7,323 nucleotides of DNA. Source: an uncultured Victivallales bacterium. GTDB lineage: Bacteria; Verrucomicrobiota; Lentisphaeria; Oligosphaerales; JAFGRS01. A program made the position numbers and the translations under genes. How positions within the stretch are numbered: position 1 is the first letter of the stretch; each line of letters opens with the position of its first letter. Shown in pieces: positions 1-7,284 of the stretch. The stretch lies in NCBI GenBank assembly GCA_903834675.1, contig CAILKC010000756.1, positions 1-7,323 of the forward strand, given 5' to 3'. Below the pieces are notes generated by a model. The model saw only the letters and a program-made list of their open reading frames with translations. It searched no databases and was not told where the DNA came from.

Positions 1-61
1 CGGCGACTGGAGGAGACGGACTGGGAGACTGGCGGAGAGGAAAACAGGGTTCAGGGTCAGC
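1..61. other. Left-edge non-coding sequence with imperfect GACTGG repeats
   Basis: GACTGG occurs at 5-10, 19-24 and 27-32 within a purine-rich stretch. No gene is seen up to the hairpin block. The window edge prevents judging whether a longer tandem array or another gene lies to the left. Confidence 0.35.
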
Positions 62-410
62 CCAGCCCCCGGCTGGTGCCGGACCTACCGGAATGAGACG
101 TGCCGCCGCGGGTCCCATTCCGCTCCGGCCGGGACGCGCCGGAGCGCCTGGAGGGCGGCCCTGCGTGGCCGCCGCGGCGCCGACGCAGCGGCGCCCTTCA
201 AAGCACCCCCAGTTGGTGGGGTGAAGTATGATACCGCCTGTCTTGGCGCAGCCAGGCAGGCTTTGGACTGTCGGCGGCTTGACGCCGCTTTCTCACCCTT
301 TGGGCTCGTAAGCGGTTCCATGTTCGCGCCTATGGGGCACCGCCCTGGGAATGGCATCCAAAACGAGATTGAGCCCTGCCGGGGCGGCATACCGACCGGA
401 TGCCAGCAGG
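62..410. repeat. Stem-loop-dense intergenic element, possible dispersed repeat or structured RNA
   Basis: At least eight inverted repeats can be read directly: 62-67/71-76 (CCAGCC, 3-base loop); 121-129/138-146 (CGCTCCGGC, perfect 9-bp stem); 154-160/167-173 (GGCGGCC); 176-181/190-195 (GGCGCC); 204-209/218-223 (CACCCC); 237-247/251-260 (one bulge and one G-T pair); 274-278/284-288 (GCGGC); and 352-359/398-405 (TGGCATCC). The last is extended by 344-347/407-410 and encloses 373-376/382-385. The short ORFs on both strands here look like by-products of GC-rich DNA. I have a vague recollection of similar translated strings recurring as hypothetical proteins in Verrucomicrobia, which would fit a dispersed repeat, but I cannot confirm it. 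The strand, any function and the exact ends are unknown. No transposase is visible. Confidence 0.5.
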
Positions 411-583
411 TAGCAGCGAGAGTCGCCGGCGAGGGTCAAGACGGCAGGGCTTTTGGCGGCAGTCCTGCCGCGAACTGAGAACGTATGCTTCACCAGATTG
501 GAGAGAGTCAGCTCTGCGGTGCCCAACCGCGTCTTGCTTGGGTTGCCCTCCGGGTTGCCCAGGAGATGCTCCGCCCGCGCCAT
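293..583 (-). pseudogene. Remnant carrying a copy of the giant protein's C-terminal module segment
   Basis: This 96-codon ORF begins with an ATG that directly follows the thioredoxin stop (TGAATG). Its residues 21-53 (positions 425-523) align without gaps to residues 1859-1891 of the giant protein, with 25 of 33 identical, beginning with the shared string GTAELTLSNLVKH. In DNA, the stretch from tgcttcaccag onward (about 485-522) matches about 34 of 38 bases. Outside 425-523 the similarity fades. The first 20 residues are at best weakly alike, and the residues after 53 run into the hairpin-rich block and look non-coding. I read this as a broken 3' end of a paralogous gene, or a duplicated module cut at both sides, rather than a working small gene. 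No ribosome site of its own is evident; translational coupling to the thioredoxin stop is possible but unproven. Confidence 0.6.
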
Positions 584-1117
584 TCAGGGCCCGCCCTTGA
601 GCTTCTCCTGCAGCTGCCTCAGGACAGCCGTTGCGTCCCGGTCGGTCTTGCTCTGCAGTACGATCGTTCCTGCCGGGTCAATGACGGCCAGACAGGGAAT
701 GCCACGGTCGGAGTAGTACCGCCGCAGATCGAGGGCACTTCCTGCCTTGGCGAATGCCAGAGCGGGCCATTTCATCCTCTCGGTGCGCATGAACTGCAGC
801 ATGCCCTCCTCGGTCTTGTCCATGGTCAGCAATACCACCCCGAAGCGCTTCAGCCCCACTGGCTGACCGTCATAGGCCGCGACGAGCTCTGGCGAGAAGC
901 GTCGACAGTCGGGGCACCAGCCTGCCCCGAAGTAGAGCACGGTGTAGGGCACTTTCAGGCACTCGTCTGACTTCAGCGGAACGAGGGCGTCACCCTGCAG
1001 CACCAGCAGGTCCCGGACGTAAGGGACAAGGGGGCTCGCGACGATGCCCTGCGCGTGCCCGATCATGGGGATGACGGCAAGCAGACCGAGCAGAAATACC
1101 CAGCGACGGCGGCTCAT
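584..1117 (-). CDS. Exported thioredoxin-fold protein, nucleoredoxin/tryparedoxin-like
   Basis: 177 residues; predicted periplasmic thiol-disulfide oxidoreductase or reductase. Seen: a signal peptide with MSRRR, a hydrophobic core (6-19) and a likely cut after GHA (20-22). There is no lipobox cysteine. The active site is WCPDC (Cys68, Cys71), followed by RRFSPELVAAY, which recalls the WCPPCRxFTPxL pattern of the tryparedoxin/nucleoredoxin group (Thioredoxin_8). The cis-proline is in GIPCLAVID (Pro141), followed by PAGTIV. The length fits one thioredoxin domain plus a signal. CPDC differs from the usual CPPC or CGPC. Extra cysteines are C53 and C142, the latter directly after the cis-proline. 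The ATG is supported by AGGAG with an 8-base spacer. The gene lies 153 bp downstream of the giant protein gene on the same strand. It may be co-transcribed, or have its own promoter in the gap. A role in maturing the Cys-containing Ig domains of the neighbour is speculation. A TlpA/ResA-like assignment is the alternative. Confidence 0.92.
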   Translation of the reverse strand: MSRRRWVFLLGLLAVIPMIGHAQGIVASPLVPYVRDLLVLQGDALVPLKSDECLKVPYTVLYFGAGWCPDCRRFSPELVAAYDGQPVGLKRFGVVLLTMDKTEEGMLQFMRTERMKWPALAFAKAGSALDLRRYYSDRGIPCLAVIDPAGTIVLQSKTDRDATAVLRQLQEKLKGGP

Positions 1118-1270
1118 GATTCACGCTCCTGCAACGTGTTCAACGGCTGCAGGCAAGGTAGACGGTCCAAAGTCCCGTTCAACCGGCTCCGCGCCGCTTC
1201 CATCCGCGGTCCGCATCTCCGTCGCCATCCCGACGTTTTCGAGGGTAGTTGGAGACCTTAGGCCGGCGCC
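1118..1270. other. Gap between the giant gene and the thioredoxin-like gene
   Basis: This 153-bp stretch holds only the ribosome site at 1126-1130. No strong hairpin followed by a T-run is present on the minus strand, so no intrinsic terminator is called. Weak inverted repeats such as GCGG-A-CCGC exist but are not convincing. Read-through from the giant gene is therefore possible. Confidence 0.5.
1126..1130 (-). promoter_or_regulatory. Ribosome binding site of the thioredoxin-like gene
   Basis: AGGAG lies 8 bases before the ATG at 1117 on the minus strand. This is ideal spacing and supports the start that includes the MSRRR signal peptide. Confidence 0.75.
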
Positions 1271-4200
1271 CTACCAGCCGATCACTTGCCCATACCCTCG
1301 GCCCGAGAAGCTCTCCAGGGTGGCCCAGCCGCCTGCGAGCGGGGTGAGGGTAGTCCTGAGGCTGATAGCCATCGAGGCCGGGTTGGCGGGATTGCCAGCC
1401 AGAGTCAGCACGACGGTGCGGTTGGCGCCGGTCTTACCCCGGACGACGAAGCCGTGCTTCACCAGGTTGGAGAGAGTCAGCTCCGCCGTACCCGTGACGG
1501 TTCGGCCTGACTGATCGAGAGCGAATGAGAGCGTCCACGAGCCCGTCATCTTCTCGGGCAGGTCGAAGACCACCGGATCGTCTACCAGGGTGGTTGTGCC
1601 GTTGCTCCTGACCCTGCCGGTCAGCCGTCCTGTGAGCTCGTGCTGGGCCGTATCCACCGTCAGATTCAGCGTCAGCGCCACGGTCACTGCCTTGCTGGAG
1701 TCAGCCCCTTGCAGGGAACCTTTCATGGTGAGGCTGCCGCGGCTACCCTTGATGCTGCCCCTGATCGGCATGGTGACGGTGGCGTCCTTGGCGACGGTGT
1801 AGGTGGCCGTGCCGGAGAGTCTGCCGGTGGCGTCGTGGACGAGGTTGAGGGTGAGAGGATTGGTCTTGGCGGTCGTGGAGTAGGGGCCGGTCAGGTCCCA
1901 GAGACCGCGGCCGGAGCTCACCGGGATGGCGTCCACCGCGACCAGGAAGCTGCCGTTGGGAAGCACCGGGCCGGCGGCGGTATACAGCACGGTGGTCTCG
2001 GCGGGAGCCGTGATGGTTGTGGGCAACGCCGGTGACCAGCCTCCGAACAGCCAGCTCGCCAGCACTGTCACCGTCGGCGCTGCCGGGGCCGGATCGCCGT
2101 GGTTCACCGTCACCGCTACCGCGGGTGTGCCACCGGCCAGGGTCCCGTGCGCTCCCGGCTGGAAGGTCACCGCGTAGGTGTTGATGGCGAACTCCGCCGC
2201 CACGACCAGAGCGGCTGCTACAGCCAGGTCCTGCCGCGGGTTCGCCGTCGAAAGGTCGCTCCAGCGTACGAAGTGGTAGCCCGTAGCGGCGAGGGCCTCG
2301 ACGGCCGTGCCGCTGGCTCCGTGGTCGACCGTCTGCGTTGAGTCGCCGGTGAGGCTGCCGTGTGCCCCGGCCGTATAGGCCAACGTGTACTGGTTAATGG
2401 CGAAGACCGCCGTCAACGTCATGTCGTCGCTAACGTCCGCCACGGTCAACGGGTTGTCGGTCGAGAACTCGGTGGCGTCGCGGGTCCAACCCCGGAAATG
2501 CCAGCCGGTGTCCGCCTGGGCCTGCACGGGGGTCGTACTGCCGCCCCGATCCACCTCCTGCGGGGTTTGTCCGACCAGGCTGCCGTGATCGGTAGCGACA
2601 AAACTTACCACCCACGGCTGCACGGTGAAGCGCCAGCTCCCCGGATCCGTGATTCCGGCAAAGAAGTTCCCTGCCGCGTCTATGAAGCAGGTCGCCTCGA
2701 CCAGCACGTAGTAGGCGACTCCCGGCTCGAAGGGCGTATGCGTGAGGACGACGGTCGCCCCGTCGACGCTGACACTACCGCTCGCACCCACCTTGGAGCT
2801 GGCACGGCTTTTCGCCCCCACCAGGATATTCTCGAAAACACTATCGTCTGCCGCTCTGCGGATGGAGATCGTGCCGGCACCGAGCACAACGGCTTCATTG
2901 AAGACGAGGTTCAGGACCGCGCCTGGGGCAACGCCCCGCGCGCCATTGCCGGGAACCAGCGGGTTGCCGGCGGCCATGAACGGCGCCAGGATATCGTAGA
3001 TTACCGTGCTGTCCGCACCGATCGACGTAGAGTTGGCGTTCCCGGCCCCATCATGCACAACCCCGGCGGGAATCGTGACCGTCACGCTGCCGGATTGGGC
3101 CATACCGCTGACCGCTACCGTGTACGCATCGCCCCCGCCCGCCACGGCGGCCGTGGTCGCCCCGGCCGTGCCGGTCAGGCTCACGTCGGCGGCGGTGAAG
3201 TCCGCCACCGGTTGGCTGAAGGTGACGTCGAAGCGCAGCGGCGAGGTCGCGCTCGGATCGCGCTGGGTGGCGGCCTGGTTGACCACGGCGACAACCGCCC
3301 CCGGCAGGCCGGGGTTCAGGAGCAGCATCACGGGCAGGCTGAGGGCCTGGCCGCAGGTGTTGTCGACCTGCACACGGTACTCGCCGACGTCATCGTCGGT
3401 AGCGCCGGTGAGGGTGAGCGTGGCTGCGTCGGCCCCGGCGATGCGGCCGCCGTTGGCGAGGGGAGTGCCGGCGTGCTGCCAGCGGTAGGTCAGCGGCGCG
3501 ACGCCACCGACAATGGCGCGCAGGGTGGCGGTCCCGCCTGGGTTCACGCTGACCAGGGCGGGCAGATGCACGACGCCGGGCTTGTCGAGGAAGTGCAGTT
3601 CACGCATGAAGCGGGTGGTCGTAAGGGAGGAGTTCCGGTATGCGTCGAACCAGACGATGGCGCGTCTGGCCGTATCGAAGACGCAAATTTCGGGCAGGAC
3701 CGGATAGGCGCTGGTGGCCAGTGGCGGGATCCCGGTGACGTCGTCCACGACGATCGGGTTGGCGCCGCGGAACTCGCTGCCGGTCCAGTAGATGAGCCGA
3801 CAGTCCTGGGCGTAGGCTATACTCCCGAGGCCGACCACGCCCACCATGTGGCGGAATGGATCGTAGAAGGCCGTGCGGGAGCCACTCGACTCGAGTATCT
3901 TCAGCGTGCCAGCGGACACTGCGACCCGTTTCCAGGCGGCGCCGTCCCACTCCCAGACCGGGGAGTCGCTGTCGCTGAAGCTGCTGAAGAGGACCGCCAC
4001 GCCACGCGCCGCGTCGAAGGCCATAGCGTTGCCGGGATAGATCCAAATGGTCTGATAGGAGTACGTGGGCGGGGGGACGCTCGTGCTGCGCACGGTCCAG
4101 TCAATGCCGTTCCAGGCCCAGGTCGTGTGGCGCTGGCTCGTGATCCCGCCGACCACGTCGCCGCCAATCAGCAGGGTCTCTTTCCGCACGCTGTCGAAGC

Positions 4201-7066
4201 ACATCGAGGGCGAGGTGCGCGCCGGCGGCGAGGTAGCCGGGTGGGCCTCGGTCCAGTCGTCACCATCCCACTCCCAGGTGGCGTTAGGATAGGTGCCGCT
4301 GGGCCAGCTCCGGCCGCCGAACACGACCACGCGCCCACGTTCGCTATCGAAGACCATGCCAAAGTTGCTGAGGGACGGCGGCGAATGCAGGGGCGTACGT
4401 TTCACCCAGTAGCGGCCGTCCCACTCCCAGGTCTCGTTGGAGTCATAGCGCTCGTTGACGGTGCGGGGCGGCACCGGCCCATAGGCGGTGCCGCCGAACA
4501 GTACCGTCACATTGCGGCGGCTGTCGAAGACCAGCGCCTGCCCATATTGCGCGGGCGGGCCGCCGGCCGTGACCGTGAGGTAGGGCGGGGTCGGCTCGAG
4601 CAGCAGGAGCGTCCGGCGGGTGGTGACAGCCCAGTCCGGACCGCCGCCGTCTTCCACGATGCAGTCGTATTCGCCCTCGTCGGCGTAGCCCGGATCGACG
4701 ATACGCAGGAGGCTCTGCAGGCCGGTGGTGCTGATCGCAAGATGGCTGTCGGGGGTAATGGGCCGACCGTTGTGTCGCCAGATGAACGTGAGGTCGGTTG
4801 CGAGAGAGTGGTGCTTGTAGTAGCGGGTGGTACCGTCATTGAACGTCCAGAAGGGGAAACTGTAAACGGCCGCGACCCCGACGGCCTCGACGGTCATCTC
4901 GATCGGACCGCCGCAGACCGAGCGGCCGCTGGGCGCCACTGGGTGGGTCGTCACCCGCGGGCCAACCTCGACGGTGACCGTGTTGCTGTCCACGAAGCCG
5001 CAGCGGTTGGTCACCCGGCAGAAGTAGCGGCCCGCCGGGCTGGCGTCAAGGACCCGGCCGTAGACATAGGCACTGGCAGTGGCCCCATCAACCACCACAC
5101 CATTGCGGTACCACTGGTAGGTCATCGGGACGCCGTACAGCGACTGCGCCGCGACTTCCAGGATGATCAGGGCTTCGGGGATCGTGTCCGGGAGAGTCTG
5201 GAAATCCTTGGGCTGGCGGGTGATCACCGGTGGGAAGATGAGCCAGACGGTGGCCGCCCGGCTGGACCTGCGGGTGCCGCACATGGCGTCAATCTCGAAG
5301 GCGTACTCGCCCTCGTTGGCGGCCTGGAAATTGGGGATGGTCAAAGTGGTTCGGTTGTCCCCATACGGAACGATGGGCACGCCATCCTTGAGCCAGCGGT
5401 TCTGCGGCGACCAACCGGGGACCGTGGTGCTGTAGGCAGCCGTGAGGGTCAGCGTGGCGCCCTGGCAAACCAACTGGCTCTGGGGCTGCTGGGTAATCTC
5501 CACCTGCGGATCGCACGGCGCGATCTGGGCCCACCAGGTGCCCCAGGCGTCCGGGTGGGCAGAGGCCACAAACTCGTGCGCCACCCAGAAGGTACTGTCG
5601 AGAGGATCGGGCGAAACCACCGCGTAGTCGCCCCAGCGACCGAAGTCCTCATTGGGACGTCCTTTCAGGTCCCCGGGGGTGGCACTGGCCTTGATCACGG
5701 TCGGTTCCTCGAAACTCGCGGCGCCGGAGCGCCGGAGCATGTAGTAGATCGTCGGGTTCTGCGTGGTCGACGAGCGGGTGAAGACCAGGCAGACGTCGCC
5801 CTGCCGGTTCGTGCTGATGGCCGGCATGAAGGTCCACGTCCCCGGACCCGCATCGACCCAGCCGTCCTCGATCAGGCGCGGCGTGGTTGGACAGCAGTCG
5901 CCGCTATAGACGCGGAGTCGCGCCCAGCGCACCACGGCACGGACATCTCCCTCTGCCTTCCCCGTCCACGCCATCCACACGTCCCCCGCGTCGTAGGAAG
6001 CCGCCACGCAGCGGTAGTCCAGCGCATCGAGGGGCCGGTGGCCGCCCGGCTGCGGCGCCGGCTCGGCTTTGTTCTCCCCGAAGAAATCGTTGCCCATGTC
6101 GATGTCGATGTCGGTGGCGCTGTGCCCGAGTGCCGATGGCATGCCGGTAAAGCGATGCACCCGGATCTCGTACTGTTCGAGGGGCGAGATCACCCGGCGC
6201 AGGTTGACGGCAAAGGCAGGATCGGCGCCGTCGAGGCGGCGCGTCATCTGGGCAGGCTGCATGGTGGCATTGGTGCCGTTGCCGATGAGGCCGAGGATCT
6301 CGCTATACAGGTCCTCGCGGTACACCAGAGGAGGGATCAGCGTGCCACTGCGCAATGCCGTCGCGTCGAAGCTGTAGATCTGGGTCGCCCCGGCAAAGCC
6401 GCTGAAGCTATCTACGCCATTGAGAACAAACATATTATAGCTTACGTACAGCGACCGCGCGTCCACGGCAAGACCGGGGTAGTCGCCACCCGCCACCTTG
6501 GTGCCGAAGCGGTCCGGGTCGGCCCAGGTCATCTCCCAGCGGTAGAGGAACCAGTCCGCCGTGGTCTCGCTCCGCGGGTTGTTGGTCTTGGAGACCCCGA
6601 TGTGGAGAAACGACTGGGTGGCCGTCGTTTCCTGCTGGATCACGAAGAAGCGACCGCCGGCGGTGGTGTCGTACACCACCTTGGGGTCCGCGACGTGGCC
6701 GTTCTGGAATCCCGGCAGAGCGGCGAAGAAGGACACCGGCGACGAGCGGGTATTCATCAGTGACGCCCGCCAGAGGGGCGCGCGGTTGGCGCCGGCCGCG
6801 GCGTCCTTCGGGAAATACGCGAGGCACGAGTTGACCGACGCCAGGATGCCCGACGGCCCGACGGCACCGTGGGTGTCAGGCGGGTCCGTCGTGGTGAAGC
6901 CCGCGGCGTCCCCCCCGTACGAGATCCCTTGGAACTGCTGCAGTATCACGCTGTTGGCAGAGGCGACCGAGAGGCCGACGACCCCGCCCAGCAACGCCAG
7001 CCACAGCCGCCATCTCGGCCGCGTCGGTAGCAACTCGTGGGCACTACTCCTGCTTGGGACTGGCAT
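1271..7066 (-). CDS. Giant secreted modular protein (propeller, Ig-like, kelch, InlB-type repeats)
   Basis: 1931 residues; function unknown, probably a surface or secreted adhesion or carbohydrate-binding protein (inference). Seen: signal peptide 1-37 (RPRWR, then a hydrophobic stretch, cut at ASA/N38). Residues 38-518 are an N-terminal propeller-like domain with the motif PPDTHGAVGP (62-71) and DPKVVYD. Three Ig-like domains span 520-825, with candidate Cys pairs C534/C596 and C718/C802 and the usual G-EY core. Residues 840-1165 hold six kelch-like blades, each starting FD or YD plus a basic residue (about 847, 906, 957, 1017, 1068, 1130), the first four with WEWDG-type motifs. A fourth Ig-like domain lies at 1166-1252. 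Bacterial Ig-like (1253-1358) and SbsA-type Big_5-like (1359-1484) domains follow, then three InlB/Flg_new-type repeats (GxHGSL...GYHFxxW) at 1485-1697. The C-terminal module 1698-1931 is unassigned and internally duplicated. No PEP-CTERM, LPXTG or obvious type IX tail is visible. The ATG is supported by AGGAGG four bases upstream; the stop is TAG. No catalytic motif was recognised. Confidence 0.95.
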   Translation of the reverse strand: MPVPSRSSAHELLPTRPRWRLWLALLGGVVGLSVASANSVILQQFQGISYGGDAAGFTTTDPPDTHGAVGPSGILASVNSCLAYFPKDAAAGANRAPLWRASLMNTRSSPVSFFAALPGFQNGHVADPKVVYDTTAGGRFFVIQQETTATQSFLHIGVSKTNNPRSETTADWFLYRWEMTWADPDRFGTKVAGGDYPGLAVDARSLYVSYNMFVLNGVDSFSGFAGATQIYSFDATALRSGTLIPPLVYREDLYSEILGLIGNGTNATMQPAQMTRRLDGADPAFAVNLRRVISPLEQYEIRVHRFTGMPSALGHSATDIDIDMGNDFFGENKAEPAPQPGGHRPLDALDYRCVAASYDAGDVWMAWTGKAEGDVRAVVRWARLRVYSGDCCPTTPRLIEDGWVDAGPGTWTFMPAISTNRQGDVCLVFTRSSTTQNPTIYYMLRRSGAASFEEPTVIKASATPGDLKGRPNEDFGRWGDYAVVSPDPLDSTFWVAHEFVASAHPDAWGTWWAQIAPCDPQVEITQQPQSQLVCQGATLTLTAAYSTTVPGWSPQNRWLKDGVPIVPYGDNRTTLTIPNFQAANEGEYAFEIDAMCGTRRSSRAATVWLIFPPVITRQPKDFQTLPDTIPEALIILEVAAQSLYGVPMTYQWYRNGVVVDGATASAYVYGRVLDASPAGRYFCRVTNRCGFVDSNTVTVEVGPRVTTHPVAPSGRSVCGGPIEMTVEAVGVAAVYSFPFWTFNDGTTRYYKHHSLATDLTFIWRHNGRPITPDSHLAISTTGLQSLLRIVDPGYADEGEYDCIVEDGGGPDWAVTTRRTLLLLEPTPPYLTVTAGGPPAQYGQALVFDSRRNVTVLFGGTAYGPVPPRTVNERYDSNETWEWDGRYWVKRTPLHSPPSLSNFGMVFDSERGRVVVFGGRSWPSGTYPNATWEWDGDDWTEAHPATSPPARTSPSMCFDSVRKETLLIGGDVVGGITSQRHTTWAWNGIDWTVRSTSVPPPTYSYQTIWIYPGNAMAFDAARGVAVLFSSFSDSDSPVWEWDGAAWKRVAVSAGTLKILESSGSRTAFYDPFRHMVGVVGLGSIAYAQDCRLIYWTGSEFRGANPIVVDDVTGIPPLATSAYPVLPEICVFDTARRAIVWFDAYRNSSLTTTRFMRELHFLDKPGVVHLPALVSVNPGGTATLRAIVGGVAPLTYRWQHAGTPLANGGRIAGADAATLTLTGATDDDVGEYRVQVDNTCGQALSLPVMLLLNPGLPGAVVAVVNQAATQRDPSATSPLRFDVTFSQPVADFTAADVSLTGTAGATTAAVAGGGDAYTVAVSGMAQSGSVTVTIPAGVVHDGAGNANSTSIGADSTVIYDILAPFMAAGNPLVPGNGARGVAPGAVLNLVFNEAVVLGAGTISIRRAADDSVFENILVGAKSRASSKVGASGSVSVDGATVVLTHTPFEPGVAYYVLVEATCFIDAAGNFFAGITDPGSWRFTVQPWVVSFVATDHGSLVGQTPQEVDRGGSTTPVQAQADTGWHFRGWTRDATEFSTDNPLTVADVSDDMTLTAVFAINQYTLAYTAGAHGSLTGDSTQTVDHGASGTAVEALAATGYHFVRWSDLSTANPRQDLAVAAALVVAAEFAINTYAVTFQPGAHGTLAGGTPAVAVTVNHGDPAPAAPTVTVLASWLFGGWSPALPTTITAPAETTVLYTAAGPVLPNGSFLVAVDAIPVSSGRGLWDLTGPYSTTAKTNPLTLNLVHDATGRLSGTATYTVAKDATVTMPIRGSIKGSRGSLTMKGSLQGADSSKAVTVALTLNLTVDTAQHELTGRLTGRVRSNGTTTLVDDPVVFDLPEKMTGSWTLSFALDQSGRTVTGTAELTLSNLVKHGFVVRGKTGANRTVVLTLAGNPANPASMAISLRTTLTPLAGGWATLESFSGRGYGQVIGW
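1394..1492 (-). repeat. Intact partner of the duplicated module segment (other copy at 425-523)
   Basis: These 99 bases inside the 3' end of the giant gene encode residues 1859-1891. They match the remnant at 425-523 in the same orientation, about 970 bases apart. At protein level 25 of 33 residues agree. Here the reading frame continues for 40 more residues to the stop, whereas the other copy loses homology. The substitutions are scattered and partly synonymous, so the duplication is not recent. Confidence 0.75.
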
Positions 7067-7070
7067 GTTG

Positions 7071-7076
7071 CCTCCT
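7071..7076 (-). promoter_or_regulatory. Ribosome binding site of the giant protein gene
   Basis: On the minus strand AGGAGG is followed by CAAC and then the ATG. The match to the Shine-Dalgarno consensus is full, although the four-base spacer is shorter than usual. It fixes the start directly ahead of a good signal peptide. Confidence 0.75.
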
Positions 7077-7120
7077 GCTCGCCTCTGGCGGTCCGCCGCC
7101 GCGGCACGTGATGCCCTCCC

Positions 7121-7177
7121 ACAACTACCTCATACCCTATACACTAAGAACCTAATCATGATACTAGTCTTTGCAAT
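7121..7177 (-). promoter_or_regulatory. AT-rich island, likely promoter region of the giant protein gene
   Basis: Positions 7121-7180 are about 62 percent A+T (37 of 60), against clearly GC-rich DNA around them. The island lies 55-115 bases before the start codon. On the minus strand TATAGG (7141-7136) and TATGAG (7134-7129) are possible -10 boxes, and TTGCAA (7176-7171) resembles a -35 box but is badly spaced for either. Short palindromes ATCATGAT (7155-7162) and ACTAGT (7163-7168) lie inside and could be regulator sites. Composition is the main support; no exact box pair is convincing. Confidence 0.3.
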
Positions 7178-7284
7178 GGGGACGCATGTCAGTTCCGTAG
7201 GGGTTCGCTTGTCTGAGAACCGCAGAGGGTCGAGGGCCTGCCCGCCGTGGTGGGTCGAGAGACGAGTGTCCGAGTCCCCCCCGT

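Noticed and set aside
62..410. CRISPR array or integron attC site as an explanation of the hairpin block
   Set aside because: The stems differ in sequence and spacing, there is no regular repeat-spacer unit, and no attC core sites or integrase gene are visible.
85..478. Short frames on both strands in the left 480 bp (101 codons on the minus strand, 85 on the plus strand)
   Set aside because: They are rich in Arg, Ala and Pro, overlap many stem-loops, have no ribosome site and show no protein domain. They look like by-products of a GC-rich structured repeat.
485..970. 161-codon plus-strand frame over the thioredoxin gene
   Set aside because: It is antisense to a gene with a clear active site, signal peptide and ribosome site, and shows no recognisable protein features.
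1274..1350. Possible PEP-CTERM or type IX sorting tail on the giant protein
   Set aside because: The C-terminus ends in GRGYGQVIGW. There is no PEP motif, hydrophobic segment plus basic tail, or conserved KxxxK-type ending.
1044..1514. 156-codon plus-strand frame across the gap between the two genes
   Set aside because: It spans the start of one gene and the end of the other in antisense and has no domain or ribosome site.
2360..6763. A 1467-codon open frame on the plus strand, opposite the giant gene
   Set aside because: It is in exact codon register with the minus-strand gene. There, stops arise only opposite TTA, CTA or TCA codons, which are rare in GC-rich genes. Its GTG start lacks a clear ribosome site, and its product is a low-complexity mix of Arg, Gly, His, Ala and Val with no domain. 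The minus-strand frame has a signal peptide and many recognisable domains.
7227..7259. Direct repeat GGGTCGAG at 7227-7234 and 7252-7259
   Set aside because: It consists of two 8-base copies only, in GC-rich DNA far upstream of the start, without symmetry or further copies. Chance is a sufficient explanation.
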